The notes under the pieces: model-generated
Databases searched by the model: none
Told to the model about the DNA's origin: nothing
Seen by the model: the letters and a program-made list of their open reading frames with translations, nothing else
In this document: piece after piece, positions 6,854-15,089 of the stretch
Layout: each line of letters starts with the position of its first letter
Position numbering within the stretch: the stretch's first letter is position 1
NCBI GenBank assembly: GCA_016463765.1
Contig: JAEMQS010000032.1
Span: forward strand, 1-45,889
DNA length: 45,889 bases
Source: Solirubrobacteraceae bacterium
Lineage (GTDB): Bacteria; Actinomycetota; Thermoleophilia; Solirubrobacterales; Solirubrobacteraceae
Direction of reading: 5' to 3'
Program-made: the position numbers and the translations under genes

Positions 6854-9800
6854 TCACCACCGCCGACACCGAGATCCTCGCCGCCTCCACCGCGCTGCGG
6901 CGGCTGCCCGACGATTTCCCGGAGGTGCGGTGGGCGAACCCCGGCGGGGTGGCCGACCACGACGCCTTCCTCGACGACGTCCTCGACGGCGCGCGCGTCG
7001 TCGTCTGCCGCGTGCTCGGCGGGCGGCGCGGCTGGGAGGGCGGGGTCGATGCCCTGGCGGCGCGGTGCCGCGAGCAGGGGATCGCGCTCATCGCGCTCGG
7101 AGGCGAAGCGCGGCCCGATGCCGAGATGACGGCGCTGTCGACCGTCCCCGCGGGCGCGGTCGCGCAGGTCGGCGAGTACCTGCTCGGCGGCGACGTCGAC
7201 AACATCGAGCAGCTCCTGCGCTTCCTCGCCGACACGTTCCTGCTGGAGGGCTTCGGGTTCGACGCGCCGCGCGCGGTGCCCGACCTCGGCGTGTACGTAC
7301 CCGGTCGCGGCGACGTGCCGGTCGACGAGGCGCTGGCCGGCCGGCCGGAGGGTGCGCCGGTGATCGGGATCACGTTCTACCGGGCCCACCGCATCACGGG
7401 GAACACCGACTTCATCGACGCGCTGTGCGCCGCAATCGAGCGCGCGGGCGGGTGGCCGCTGCCGGTGTGGAGCACGACGCTGCGGCGCGGCGCCGACGGG
7501 TCGGTCGCGGCGCTCGACGTGCTGCGCGGCCACGTCGACGCGCTCGTCACGACGATGCTTGCCACGGGTGGCTCGACGGCCGCCGACGAGGACGGCGGGT
7601 GGGACGCCACCGCGCTCGAGGCCCTCGACGTCCCGGTCGTGCAGGCGCTGTGCGTCACACGGTCGCGGTCGTGGTGGGAGGAGGGCGACAGCGGACTGTC
7701 ACCGCTCGACGCCGCCACGCAGGTCGCGATCCCGGAGTTCGACGGGCGGATCATCGGCGGCCCGATCTGTTTCAAGGAGCGCGCGGACGGCGTGCCGAAG
7801 TATGTGCCCGACACCGAGCGCTGCGACCGCCTCGCCGGCCTCGTCGTCCGCCACGCGAAGCTCCGCACCGCCGAGCACCGCAAGGTCGCGATCATCCTCA
7901 CCGCGTTCCCGACGAAGCACGCACGGGTCGGCATGGCCGTCGGCCTCGACACCCCCGCCAGCGCCATCGACCTCCTCCACGCGCTGCGCGACGACGACAT
8001 CGCGGTGGACGACATCCCGGCCGACGGCGAGGCGCTGATGCACGCCCTCATCGCGGCCGGCGGTCACGACCCCGAGTTCCTCACCGACGACCTCCTGCGC
8101 GCCGCGCCGCTGCGCATCAGCGCCGACGCGTACCTCGACTGGTACGCCACGCTCCCGGAGGCGCTCCGGACCTCGATGGAGGAGCAGTGGGGTCCCGCCC
8201 CCGGCGACCGGTACCGCGATCCGGACACCGGCGATCTCATCGTGGCGGGTCTCGACTTCGGCGACGTCGTCGTCCTCATCCAGCCCCCGCGAGGCTACGG
8301 CGACGATCAGGTCGGCATCTACCACGACCCCGAGCTCGCCCCCGCCCACCACTACCTCGCCGCCTACCGCTGGCTGCGCGCGCAGTGGGGCGCCGACGCG
8401 ATCGTCCACCTCGGCAAGCACGGCACGCTGGAGTGGCTGCCCGGCAAGATGCTCGCGCTGAGCGAATCCTGCGCGCCGGATGCCGCGCTGGGCGACGTCC
8501 CGCTCGTCTATCCATTCGTCGTCAACGACCCTGGCGAAGGGGCGCAGGCCAAGCGCCGCGCACACGCCGTCGTGGTCGATCACCTCGTCCCGCCGATGAT
8601 GCGCGCCGAGTCCTACGACGAGCTGGCCGACCTCGAGGCGCTCATGGACGAGTACGCGCGGCTGGAGGTCCTCGACCCGTCCAAGCTCCCCGGCCTGGGC
8701 GCCCAGATCTGGGAGGCGATCCAGCAGGCGAACCTCCAGGAGGACCTCGGCGTGAGCGACCGGCCCGAGGACGCCGGCGAGCTCGTCGAGCACCTCGACG
8801 GCTACCTCTGCGAGGTCAAGGACGTCCAGATCAAGGACGGGCTGCACATCCTCGGCCGCGCACCGGAGGGGCCGCAGCTGCGGGGGCTGACCGCGGCGAT
8901 CGGGCGCCACGGCGTGGGCGACGTGCCCGGCCTGCGACGCGCGATCGGCGCGGCGTTCGGGTTCGACGAACCGGCGCTCGTGGAGGCCCCGGGCGTGCGG
9001 GTGCCAGAGGCGGACACCGCCGCGCTGCTCGCCCGGTTCCCCGGCACCGGGTACCGCGGCAGCGACGTCATCGACCGCCTCGAGGACGCGCAGACCGCCC
9101 TGCTCGACGGACTGGCGAGCTTCGACTGGGACCCCGCGCGGGCCGGCGAGGTCACCGCGACGATCCTCGGCGCGCCCGACGCGGGCGTCGAGTCGGCGCT
9201 GCGCTTCGCCGCCGCGGAGATCGTGCCGAAGCTGCGTGCCACGACCGGCGAGACCGGCGCCGTGCTCGGTGCGCTGCGCGGCCGCCACGTCCCCGCCGGC
9301 CCGTCGGGCGCGCCGACCCGCGGGCGGTTCGACGTCCTGCCGACCGGCCGGAACTTCTACACCGTCGACCCCCGCGCGCTGCCGAGCGAGCTGTCCTACG
9401 CGACCGGCGTGCGCCTCGCCGACGCCCTGCTCGAACGCCACGTCGCCGAGACCGGCGCGCTGCCGCGGATGGTCGGCCTCGTCGCGTGGGGCACCGCCGC
9501 GATGCGCACGCAGGGCGACGACGCCGCCGAGGTCCTCGCACTGCTCGGCGTCCGGCCGACGTGGCACCCGCAGTCGCGGCGGATCACCGGCCTGGAGGTC
9601 GTGCCGCTCGAGGAGCTCGGCCGCCCGCGGATCGACGTCACGCTGCGCATCTCCGGGTTCTTCCGCGACGCGTTCCCCCACCTGCTCGGGCTGCTCGACG
9701 ACGCGGTGACGATGGTCGCGAAGCTCGACGAGCCCGACGACCAGAACTACGTCGCGGCGAACGCGCGGGCCGAGGCGGCGGCGCTGTCGTCGTCGCTCGA

Positions 9801-10554
9801 GGACGCCGAGGCGTGGCGGCGCGCGACGACCCGCATCTTCGGCTCGAAGCCCGGCACGTACGGCGCGGGCCTCATCCAGCTGCTGGAGACCCGCGACTGG
9901 CGCGACGACGCCGACCTCGCGAAGGTCTACGAGGCGTGGGGCGGCTTCGCGTACGGCCGCGGCCTGGACGGCGCCCCCGCGGGCGAGGCGATGCGCGCGG
10001 CGTTCGCGCGAATCGAGGTCGCGGTGAAGAACGTCGACAGCCGCGAGCACGACCACCTCGACTCCGACGACTACTACCAGTACCACGGCGGCATGGTGGC
10101 GACCGTCCGAGCGCTGAGCGGCCGCGAGCCGCAGGCGTTCCTGGGCGACAGCTCCGACCCCGCGCGGGTGCGCACCCGAACGCTGGCGGAGGAGACACGG
10201 CGGATCTTCCGCGCGCGGGTGGCGAACCCGCGGTGGATCGGCTCGATGACGCGCCACGGGTTCAAGGGCGCGGCCGAACTGGCGGCCACCGTGGACTACC
10301 TCTTCGGCTACGACGCGACGACCGACGTCGCGAGCGACTGGATGTACGAGCAGGTCGCCGAGAAGTACCTCCTGGACGAGGACATCTCGCAGTTCATGGA
10401 CCGGGCGAACCCGTGGGCGGCGCGGCAGATCGCCGAGCGGCTGCTGGAGGCGGCGGAGCGCGGGATGTGGGCGGAGCCGTCGGCCGACACGCTCGACGCG
10501 GTGCGGCAGCGGTTCCTCGCGGTGGAGGACGACCTCGAAGGTGCCACCGCATGA
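6841..10554 (+). CDS. cobN: cobaltochelatase large subunit CobN
   Basis: The 1237-residue catalytic subunit that inserts Co2+ into hydrogenobyrinic acid a,c-diamide. It shows the CobN/ChlH family architecture, including IGITFYRAHRITGNTDFI at about residue 175, WGADAIVHLGKHGTLEWLPG at about 515, VARAPEGPQLRG-like text, and the late SYELDHLDSDDYYQYHGG-type region. Length matches CobN rather than the longer BchH. The start is GTG at 6841, 13 bp inside the end of cobQ. The next gene encodes a fused AAA+/von Willebrand subunit that replaces CobS and CobT, so this chelatase has two components rather than three. Confidence 0.95.
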   Translation: MLRLITTADTEILAASTALRRLPDDFPEVRWANPGGVADHDAFLDDVLDGARVVVCRVLGGRRGWEGGVDALAARCREQGIALIALGGEARPDAEMTALSTVPAGAVAQVGEYLLGGDVDNIEQLLRFLADTFLLEGFGFDAPRAVPDLGVYVPGRGDVPVDEALAGRPEGAPVIGITFYRAHRITGNTDFIDALCAAIERAGGWPLPVWSTTLRRGADGSVAALDVLRGHVDALVTTMLATGGSTAADEDGGWDATALEALDVPVVQALCVTRSRSWWEEGDSGLSPLDAATQVAIPEFDGRIIGGPICFKERADGVPKYVPDTERCDRLAGLVVRHAKLRTAEHRKVAIILTAFPTKHARVGMAVGLDTPASAIDLLHALRDDDIAVDDIPADGEALMHALIAAGGHDPEFLTDDLLRAAPLRISADAYLDWYATLPEALRTSMEEQWGPAPGDRYRDPDTGDLIVAGLDFGDVVVLIQPPRGYGDDQVGIYHDPELAPAHHYLAAYRWLRAQWGADAIVHLGKHGTLEWLPGKMLALSESCAPDAALGDVPLVYPFVVNDPGEGAQAKRRAHAVVVDHLVPPMMRAESYDELADLEALMDEYARLEVLDPSKLPGLGAQIWEAIQQANLQEDLGVSDRPEDAGELVEHLDGYLCEVKDVQIKDGLHILGRAPEGPQLRGLTAAIGRHGVGDVPGLRRAIGAAFGFDEPALVEAPGVRVPEADTAALLARFPGTGYRGSDVIDRLEDAQTALLDGLASFDWDPARAGEVTATILGAPDAGVESALRFAAAEIVPKLRATTGETGAVLGALRGRHVPAGPSGAPTRGRFDVLPTGRNFYTVDPRALPSELSYATGVRLADALLERHVAETGALPRMVGLVAWGTAAMRTQGDDAAEVLALLGVRPTWHPQSRRITGLEVVPLEELGRPRIDVTLRISGFFRDAFPHLLGLLDDAVTMVAKLDEPDDQNYVAANARAEAAALSSSLEDAEAWRRATTRIFGSKPGTYGAGLIQLLETRDWRDDADLAKVYEAWGGFAYGRGLDGAPAGEAMRAAFARIEVAVKNVDSREHDHLDSDDYYQYHGGMVATVRALSGREPQAFLGDSSDPARVRTRTLAEETRRIFRARVANPRWIGSMTRHGFKGAAELAATVDYLFGYDATTDVASDWMYEQVAEKYLLDEDISQFMDRANPWAARQIAERLLEAAERGMWAEPSADTLDAVRQRFLAVEDDLEGATA

Positions 10555-12197
10555 CGGCGTTCCCCCTCACCGCGATCGTCGGCCAGGACGACCTCGTCGA
10601 GGCGCTGCTCGTCTGCGCCGTCCATCCGGTCGTCGGCGGCGTGCTGGTGCGCGGCGAGCGCGGGACGGCGAAGTCGACGGCGGTCCGCGCGCTCGCGCCG
10701 ATGGTCGGCGGACCGCTCGTCGACCTCCCGCTCGGCGCGAGCCTCGACCGCGTCGTCGGCTCCATCGACGTCCGCGCCGCGCTCGGCGGGGAACACCGTG
10801 TGGAGGCGGGCCTGCTCTCACGGGCCGACGGCGGCGTGCTCTACGTCGACGAGGTCAACCTGCTGCCCGACCACCTCGTCGACGTACTGCTCGACGCGGC
10901 CGCGGCGGGGTCGGTGACCGTCGAGCGCGACGGGGTGTCCGTGGTCGCCGACGCGCGATTTCTCCTCGTGGGCACGATGAACCCCGAGGAGGGCGAGTTG
11001 CGCCCGCAGCTGCTCGACCGGTTCGGCCTGGGGGTCGTCGTCGCCGGCCCGCGGGACCCGGCGGTGCGGGCGGAGATCGTGCGGCGGCGGATGGCGTTCG
11101 ACGCGGACCCCGCGGCGTTCGCCGCCGCCTATGCGGACGACGAGGCGGCGCTCGGGGCGCGGCTGGAGACGGCGCGGGCGCTGGTTTCGCAGGTCGTCCT
11201 CGGCGACCGCGCACTGCACCGCATCACCACCGTCTGCGCAGATCTCGACCTCGACGGCGTCCGTGGTGATCTCGTCTGCGCGCAGGCCGCCCGGGCGCTG
11301 GCGGCGCTCGACGGCGAGCGCGAGGTCGACGACGCCCACGTCGAGCGCGCCGCGCACCTCGCGCTGCGGCACAGGATGCGCCGCGACCCGCTCGCCCCGC
11401 CACCGTCGGGTGGGGACCGCGAACCGGAGATCGACGACGCGCTGAACCGGGCCGGCGACACCCCGCCGGACGTCCCCGCCGACGAACCTGTCGCTCAGCG
11501 CAAGGAACGTCCCCGGACTCCCGCCGCCGCGCCCGCCCGGCTCCCCGCCGACGCCCTCACCGTCCCGCGCCGCGGCGGCACGCTCACCACCATCGACAGC
11601 CGTCCCGCGCACCCCGAGGACCCCATCGCCGCGCTCCCCTCCCTGCTCGCCCGCCTGCGCGGCGAGACCACCCCGCGAGCCGCCATCACCGCGGGCCACC
11701 CTGGCGCGCTGCTGTGCCTGGTCGTCGACACGAGCGGTTCGATGGGCGCCCTGCGCCGCCTGGCCCGCGTGAAGGGCGCCATCGAACGGGCGCTGCGCGA
11801 GGCCTACGCCCGCCGCGACGACGTCGCGATCGTCACCTTCGCCGGCGACGGCGCCCAGACCCTCGTCGCCCCCGGCACCCCGCTGGAGACCGCCGCCGCC
11901 CAGGCCGCGCAGCTCCCCGCCGGCGGCCGGACCCCGCTCGCCGCCGGGCTGGAGCACGCCGCGCACCTGCTGGAGACCGACCGCACCGACCGGCCCCGGC
12001 TCGCCGTCCTGCTCACCGACGGCCGGACCGCGGACGCCGACGGCCGCGCGCGCGCCGCGCTCCGCCGCCTGGCCGCCACCGCCGACCGCACCGTCGTCGC
12101 GGACCTCGAGGAGGGCCGCGTGCGCCTCGGCCTCGCCGCCGAACTCGCGACCGCCGCCGGCGCAGACCTGACGAGACTCATCACGGAGGCCGCATGA
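10551..12197 (+). CDS. ChlI/ChlD-like AAA+ and VWA fusion, cobaltochelatase motor subunit
   Basis: A 548-residue protein joining a magnesium-chelatase ChlI/BchI-like AAA+ domain to a ChlD-like von Willebrand A domain. Walker A is GERGTAKST (residues 35-43) and Walker B GGVLYVDEVNLL (about 94-105); an acidic, proline-rich linker spans about 280-350, and the MIDAS motif DTSGSMG is at 393-399. In proteobacteria the CobN partners are CobS and CobT. Actinobacteria often use such ChlID-type proteins instead, and immediate coupling to cobN (4-bp overlap) supports that role here. I infer ATP-driven metal insertion in complex with CobN. A magnesium-chelatase role is unlikely, because no chlorophyll genes are present. 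Confidence 0.9.
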   Translation: MTAFPLTAIVGQDDLVEALLVCAVHPVVGGVLVRGERGTAKSTAVRALAPMVGGPLVDLPLGASLDRVVGSIDVRAALGGEHRVEAGLLSRADGGVLYVDEVNLLPDHLVDVLLDAAAAGSVTVERDGVSVVADARFLLVGTMNPEEGELRPQLLDRFGLGVVVAGPRDPAVRAEIVRRRMAFDADPAAFAAAYADDEAALGARLETARALVSQVVLGDRALHRITTVCADLDLDGVRGDLVCAQAARALAALDGEREVDDAHVERAAHLALRHRMRRDPLAPPPSGGDREPEIDDALNRAGDTPPDVPADEPVAQRKERPRTPAAAPARLPADALTVPRRGGTLTTIDSRPAHPEDPIAALPSLLARLRGETTPRAAITAGHPGALLCLVVDTSGSMGALRRLARVKGAIERALREAYARRDDVAIVTFAGDGAQTLVAPGTPLETAAAQAAQLPAGGRTPLAAGLEHAAHLLETDRTDRPRLAVLLTDGRTADADGRARAALRRLAATADRTVVADLEEGRVRLGLAAELATAAGADLTRLITEAA

Positions 12198-12817
12198 GCA
12201 CCGCCGACCCGCTCACGAAGCACACCGCCCCGGGCGTCGACGTCCCGCACACCCCACAGGACCAGGGCACCGCCGAGCCCAAGCGCCGCAAGCCCCGGGA
12301 CAAACCGCTGCTCATCGTCATCACCGGCAAGGGCAAGGGCAAGTCCACGTCCGCCTTCGGGATGCTCCTACGTTCATGGGCGCGCGACTACCGCTGCGGC
12401 GTCTTCCAGTTCGTGAAGTCCGGCAAGTGGAAGGTCGGCGAGCAGAAGGCCGCCGAGCGGCTCGGCGGGATCGACTGGGAGAAGATGGGCGACGGCTGGT
12501 CCTGGATCTCCAAGGACCTCGAGGAGTCCGCCGACCTCGCGCGGGCCGGGTGGGACCACGTCAAGCAGCTCATCGCCGAGGAGCACTACGAGTTCCTCCT
12601 GCTCGACGAGTTCACCTACCCGCTGAAGTGGGGCTGGGTCGACACCGACGAGGTCGTCAACACCCTGGTCAACCGCCCCGGGTTCCAGCACGTCGTCATC
12701 ACCGGGCGCGACGCGCCGCAGGCCCTCATCGACGCCGCGGATCTCGTCAGCGAGGTCACGCTCGTCAAGCACCAGATGGAGCAGGGCATCCGCGGGCAGC
12801 AGGGGATCGAGTGGTGA
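12194..12817 (+). CDS. cobO: cob(I)yrinic acid a,c-diamide adenosyltransferase CobO
   Basis: A 207-residue CobO/CobA/BtuR-type ATP:corrinoid adenosyltransferase, which transfers the 5'-deoxyadenosyl group of ATP to Co(I). It has the modified P-loop GKGKGKST (residues 45-52), the KSGKWKVGE segment, a DEFTYPLKWGW motif and a C-terminal VKHQMEQGIRGQQGIEW typical of the family. The first 40 residues form a charged, proline-containing tail that varies between species. The ATG overlaps the preceding stop by 4 bp. It acts just after cobalt insertion, consistent with its place after cobN and the chelatase motor gene. Confidence 0.95.
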   Translation: MSTADPLTKHTAPGVDVPHTPQDQGTAEPKRRKPRDKPLLIVITGKGKGKSTSAFGMLLRSWARDYRCGVFQFVKSGKWKVGEQKAAERLGGIDWEKMGDGWSWISKDLEESADLARAGWDHVKQLIAEEHYEFLLLDEFTYPLKWGWVDTDEVVNTLVNRPGFQHVVITGRDAPQALIDAADLVSEVTLVKHQMEQGIRGQQGIEW

Positions 12818-13737
12818 GCGACGTCCTGGTCATCCTCGACGGGGCGAGCGAGCCGGTCGTCGAAGACGAGCCGACGTCGCTGGAGCGCGCTGACACGCCG
12901 GTGCTCGACGCCCTCGCGCAGGCCGGGACCGTGCGCCGGCTGCAGACGACGCCCAACGGGCTGCCGCCGGGGTCGGAGACCGGGATCGCGGTGCTCCTCG
13001 GCTGGACGCCCGACGCGCCCGTCGACCGCGCCGCGCTGGAGGCGGCCGGGCTCGGCCTGCAGATCGAACCGGGGCGCGAGGCGTGGCGCGTGGACGCCGC
13101 CGACATCGAGGCGCTGCGCTTCCCGCCCGAGGTCGAGGTCCACCCGCTCGGGCCGCACAAGCTCCTCGCGATCGTGCCGGCCGGGTACCCGCTGCGGAGC
13201 GACGGCGCCTGGCCGCGGGGCATCACACCGCCGCACACGCTGGACGACACCACCGTCGTGGTCGGCGCACCCGGTGCGGCGCTCGGGCTCGCGCGGCTCC
13301 TCGGCGCCCGGGTGCTGACCACCGACACGCTCGCCACCGCGGCCGTCGTCGAGATCGCCGCGGGCGCCCCGCGGGTCGTCGTCCACGTCGACACCCCAGA
13401 TGAGGCCGCCCACCGGCGCGACCCGGACGCGAAGGTCGCTGCCCTGAGCCGCGCCGACGACGAGGTCATCGGCCCGATCGCCGCCGCGATCCACACCCAC
13501 GGCGGCACCCTCACCGTCACCGCCGATCACGGGACCGACCCGCGCACCGGCGCCCACGACGCCGCGCCCGTCCCCGCCGTCACGTGGGACCCCGAGGCCT
13601 CCGCCGGCGAGGAGCTGCCCGACGACGAGGACCTCCCCGTGCTCGCCACACCCAAGCGCCGTGCGACGGCGGGGGCGACGACCGGCAGGCGCATGACCGA
13701 GCGCTGGGTCGCCACGCTCCCGATCGAGGCCCCGTGA
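12814..13737 (+). CDS. alkaline-phosphatase-superfamily protein related to cofactor-independent phosphoglycerate mutase (ApgM-like)
   Basis: A 307-residue metalloenzyme-like protein. The N-terminus VLVILDGASE carries the first metal ligand (Asp9); PPGSETGIAVLLGW aligns with the PGSDTAHLAILGY nucleophile motif of archaeal ApgM (Ser54). DEAAH (Asp196, His200), TADHGT (Asp238, His239) and His248 supply the remaining ligands, so the active site looks complete. It is shorter than ApgM (about 400 residues), mainly in the cap domain. The GTG start at 12814 overlaps the cobO stop as GTGA, and the stop overlaps cobB by 4 bp, placing it firmly inside the cobalamin operon. A role in glycolysis is therefore doubtful; dephosphorylation of a corrinoid or alpha-ribazole phosphate, or of a side-chain precursor, is an inference only. 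Confidence 0.8.
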   Translation: MSDVLVILDGASEPVVEDEPTSLERADTPVLDALAQAGTVRRLQTTPNGLPPGSETGIAVLLGWTPDAPVDRAALEAAGLGLQIEPGREAWRVDAADIEALRFPPEVEVHPLGPHKLLAIVPAGYPLRSDGAWPRGITPPHTLDDTTVVVGAPGAALGLARLLGARVLTTDTLATAAVVEIAAGAPRVVVHVDTPDEAAHRRDPDAKVAALSRADDEVIGPIAAAIHTHGGTLTVTADHGTDPRTGAHDAAPVPAVTWDPEASAGEELPDDEDLPVLATPKRRATAGATTGRRMTERWVATLPIEAP

Positions 13738-15089
13738 GCGCGCGGATCGTCATCGCCGGGACGAGCTCGGGCGCCGGGAAGACCTCGATCGCCTGCGGCC
13801 TGATCGGGGCGCTGCGGGCCCGCGGCCACGTGGTGCAGGGCGCGAAGGTCGGTCCGGACTACATCGACCCGAGCTACCACGCGCTGGCGTCGGGCCGGCC
13901 GGGCCGCAACCTCGACGCGTTCATGGCCGGGCCGGATCTCGTCGCGCCGCTGCTGCTGCACGGGTCGGCCGGCGCCGACGTCACGGTGATCGAGGGCGTG
14001 ATGGGGATGTTCGACGGCGCGTCGGGCCGCGGGGAGCTGGCCTCCACCGCGCACGTGGCCAAGCTGACCGCCAGCCCCGTCGTGCTTGTCGTCGACGCGA
14101 CCGCGATGTCGCGCTCGGCCGCCGCCGTGGTCCTCGGGTTCCGCGACTTCGACCCCGACGTGCGGATCGCGGGCGTCGTCCTCAACCGCGTCGGCTCCGA
14201 GCACCACGAGGCGCTGCTGCGTGACGCGATCGAGCCGCTCGGCGTGCCGGTGGTCGGCGCGGTGCGGCGCTCGGAGCGGTTCGAGACCCCGGAACGTCAC
14301 CTCGGGCTCGTTCCCGCGCCCGAGCGCGAGGCCGAGGCGCGCCGCGCACTCGACGCGCTCGCGGGGGCGGTCGCCGAGCAGGTCGAGCTCGACACGCTCG
14401 TGCGTCTTGCGCGCACGGCGCCACCGCTGCCCGTCGACGCGTGGGCCCCACCCGAGGCTGAGAACGGACCGCGGGTGCGGATCGCCGTCGCCGCCGGTCC
14501 CGCGTTCTCGTTCCACTACCGGGAGAACCTGGAGGCGCTGGAAGCGCTGGGCGCCGAGCTCGTCCCGTTCGACCCGGGCACGGACACCGACCTGCCCGAG
14601 CGCGCCGACGCACTGCTGCTCGCGGGCGGGTTCCCCGAGGTCTACGCCGAGCAGCTGACCGGCAACGCGCCGCTGCGCCGCGCCGTCGCCGGCGCCGTGC
14701 GCAACGGGCTGCCGACGGTCGCTGAGTGCGGCGGCCTGCTGTACCTCTGCGAGGAGCTCGACGGCCACCCGATGTGCGGGGTCGTGCCGGGGCGCGCACG
14801 CATGGCGGGACGGCTGTCGCTGGGCTACCGCGAGGCGATCGCCCAGTCGCCGTCGCCGCTCGCCGCGCCCGGAGACGTCCTGCGCGGCCACGAGTTCCAC
14901 TACTCCACGGTGGACCCGTCGTGCGGGGCCGACGCCGCGTGGACCCTGCGCGCGCGGGGCCGCGAGCGGCGCGAGGGCTTCACCACCCCGACGCTCAGCG
15001 CGAGCTATCTGCACCTGCACTGGGCGGCGTTCCCCGATGCGCCGCGACGGTTCGTCGCGGCGGCGCGCAGGGTGGCGGCGTGGGTCTGA
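13734..15089 (+). CDS. cobB: hydrogenobyrinic acid a,c-diamide synthase CobB (CbiA)
   Basis: This 451-residue glutamine-dependent enzyme amidates the a and c carboxylates of hydrogenobyrinic acid. It begins IVIAGTSSGAGKTS, a P-loop at residues 8-18, followed by GAKVGPDYIDPSYH, a strong CobB/CbiA signature. The class I glutamine amidotransferase domain has its nucleophile Cys332 in VAECGGLLYL and a C-terminal HEFHYS motif with catalytic His. In the aerobic pathway this step precedes cobalt insertion by CobN, so the enzyme should act on the metal-free macrocycle. The start is GTG at 13734 (4-bp overlap). The 3' end overlaps the next gene by 10 bp. Confidence 0.95.
   Translation: MSARIVIAGTSSGAGKTSIACGLIGALRARGHVVQGAKVGPDYIDPSYHALASGRPGRNLDAFMAGPDLVAPLLLHGSAGADVTVIEGVMGMFDGASGRGELASTAHVAKLTASPVVLVVDATAMSRSAAAVVLGFRDFDPDVRIAGVVLNRVGSEHHEALLRDAIEPLGVPVVGAVRRSERFETPERHLGLVPAPEREAEARRALDALAGAVAEQVELDTLVRLARTAPPLPVDAWAPPEAENGPRVRIAVAAGPAFSFHYRENLEALEALGAELVPFDPGTDTDLPERADALLLAGGFPEVYAEQLTGNAPLRRAVAGAVRNGLPTVAECGGLLYLCEELDGHPMCGVVPGRARMAGRLSLGYREAIAQSPSPLAAPGDVLRGHEFHYSTVDPSCGADAAWTLRARGRERREGFTTPTLSASYLHLHWAAFPDAPRRFVAAARRVAAWV

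Noticed and set aside
6540..12197. A 1885-codon open frame on the plus strand
   Set aside because: Only its last 549 codons (from 10551) are the chelatase motor gene. The rest is an Arg/Ala/Pro-rich shadow of cobQ and cobN caused by high GC content.
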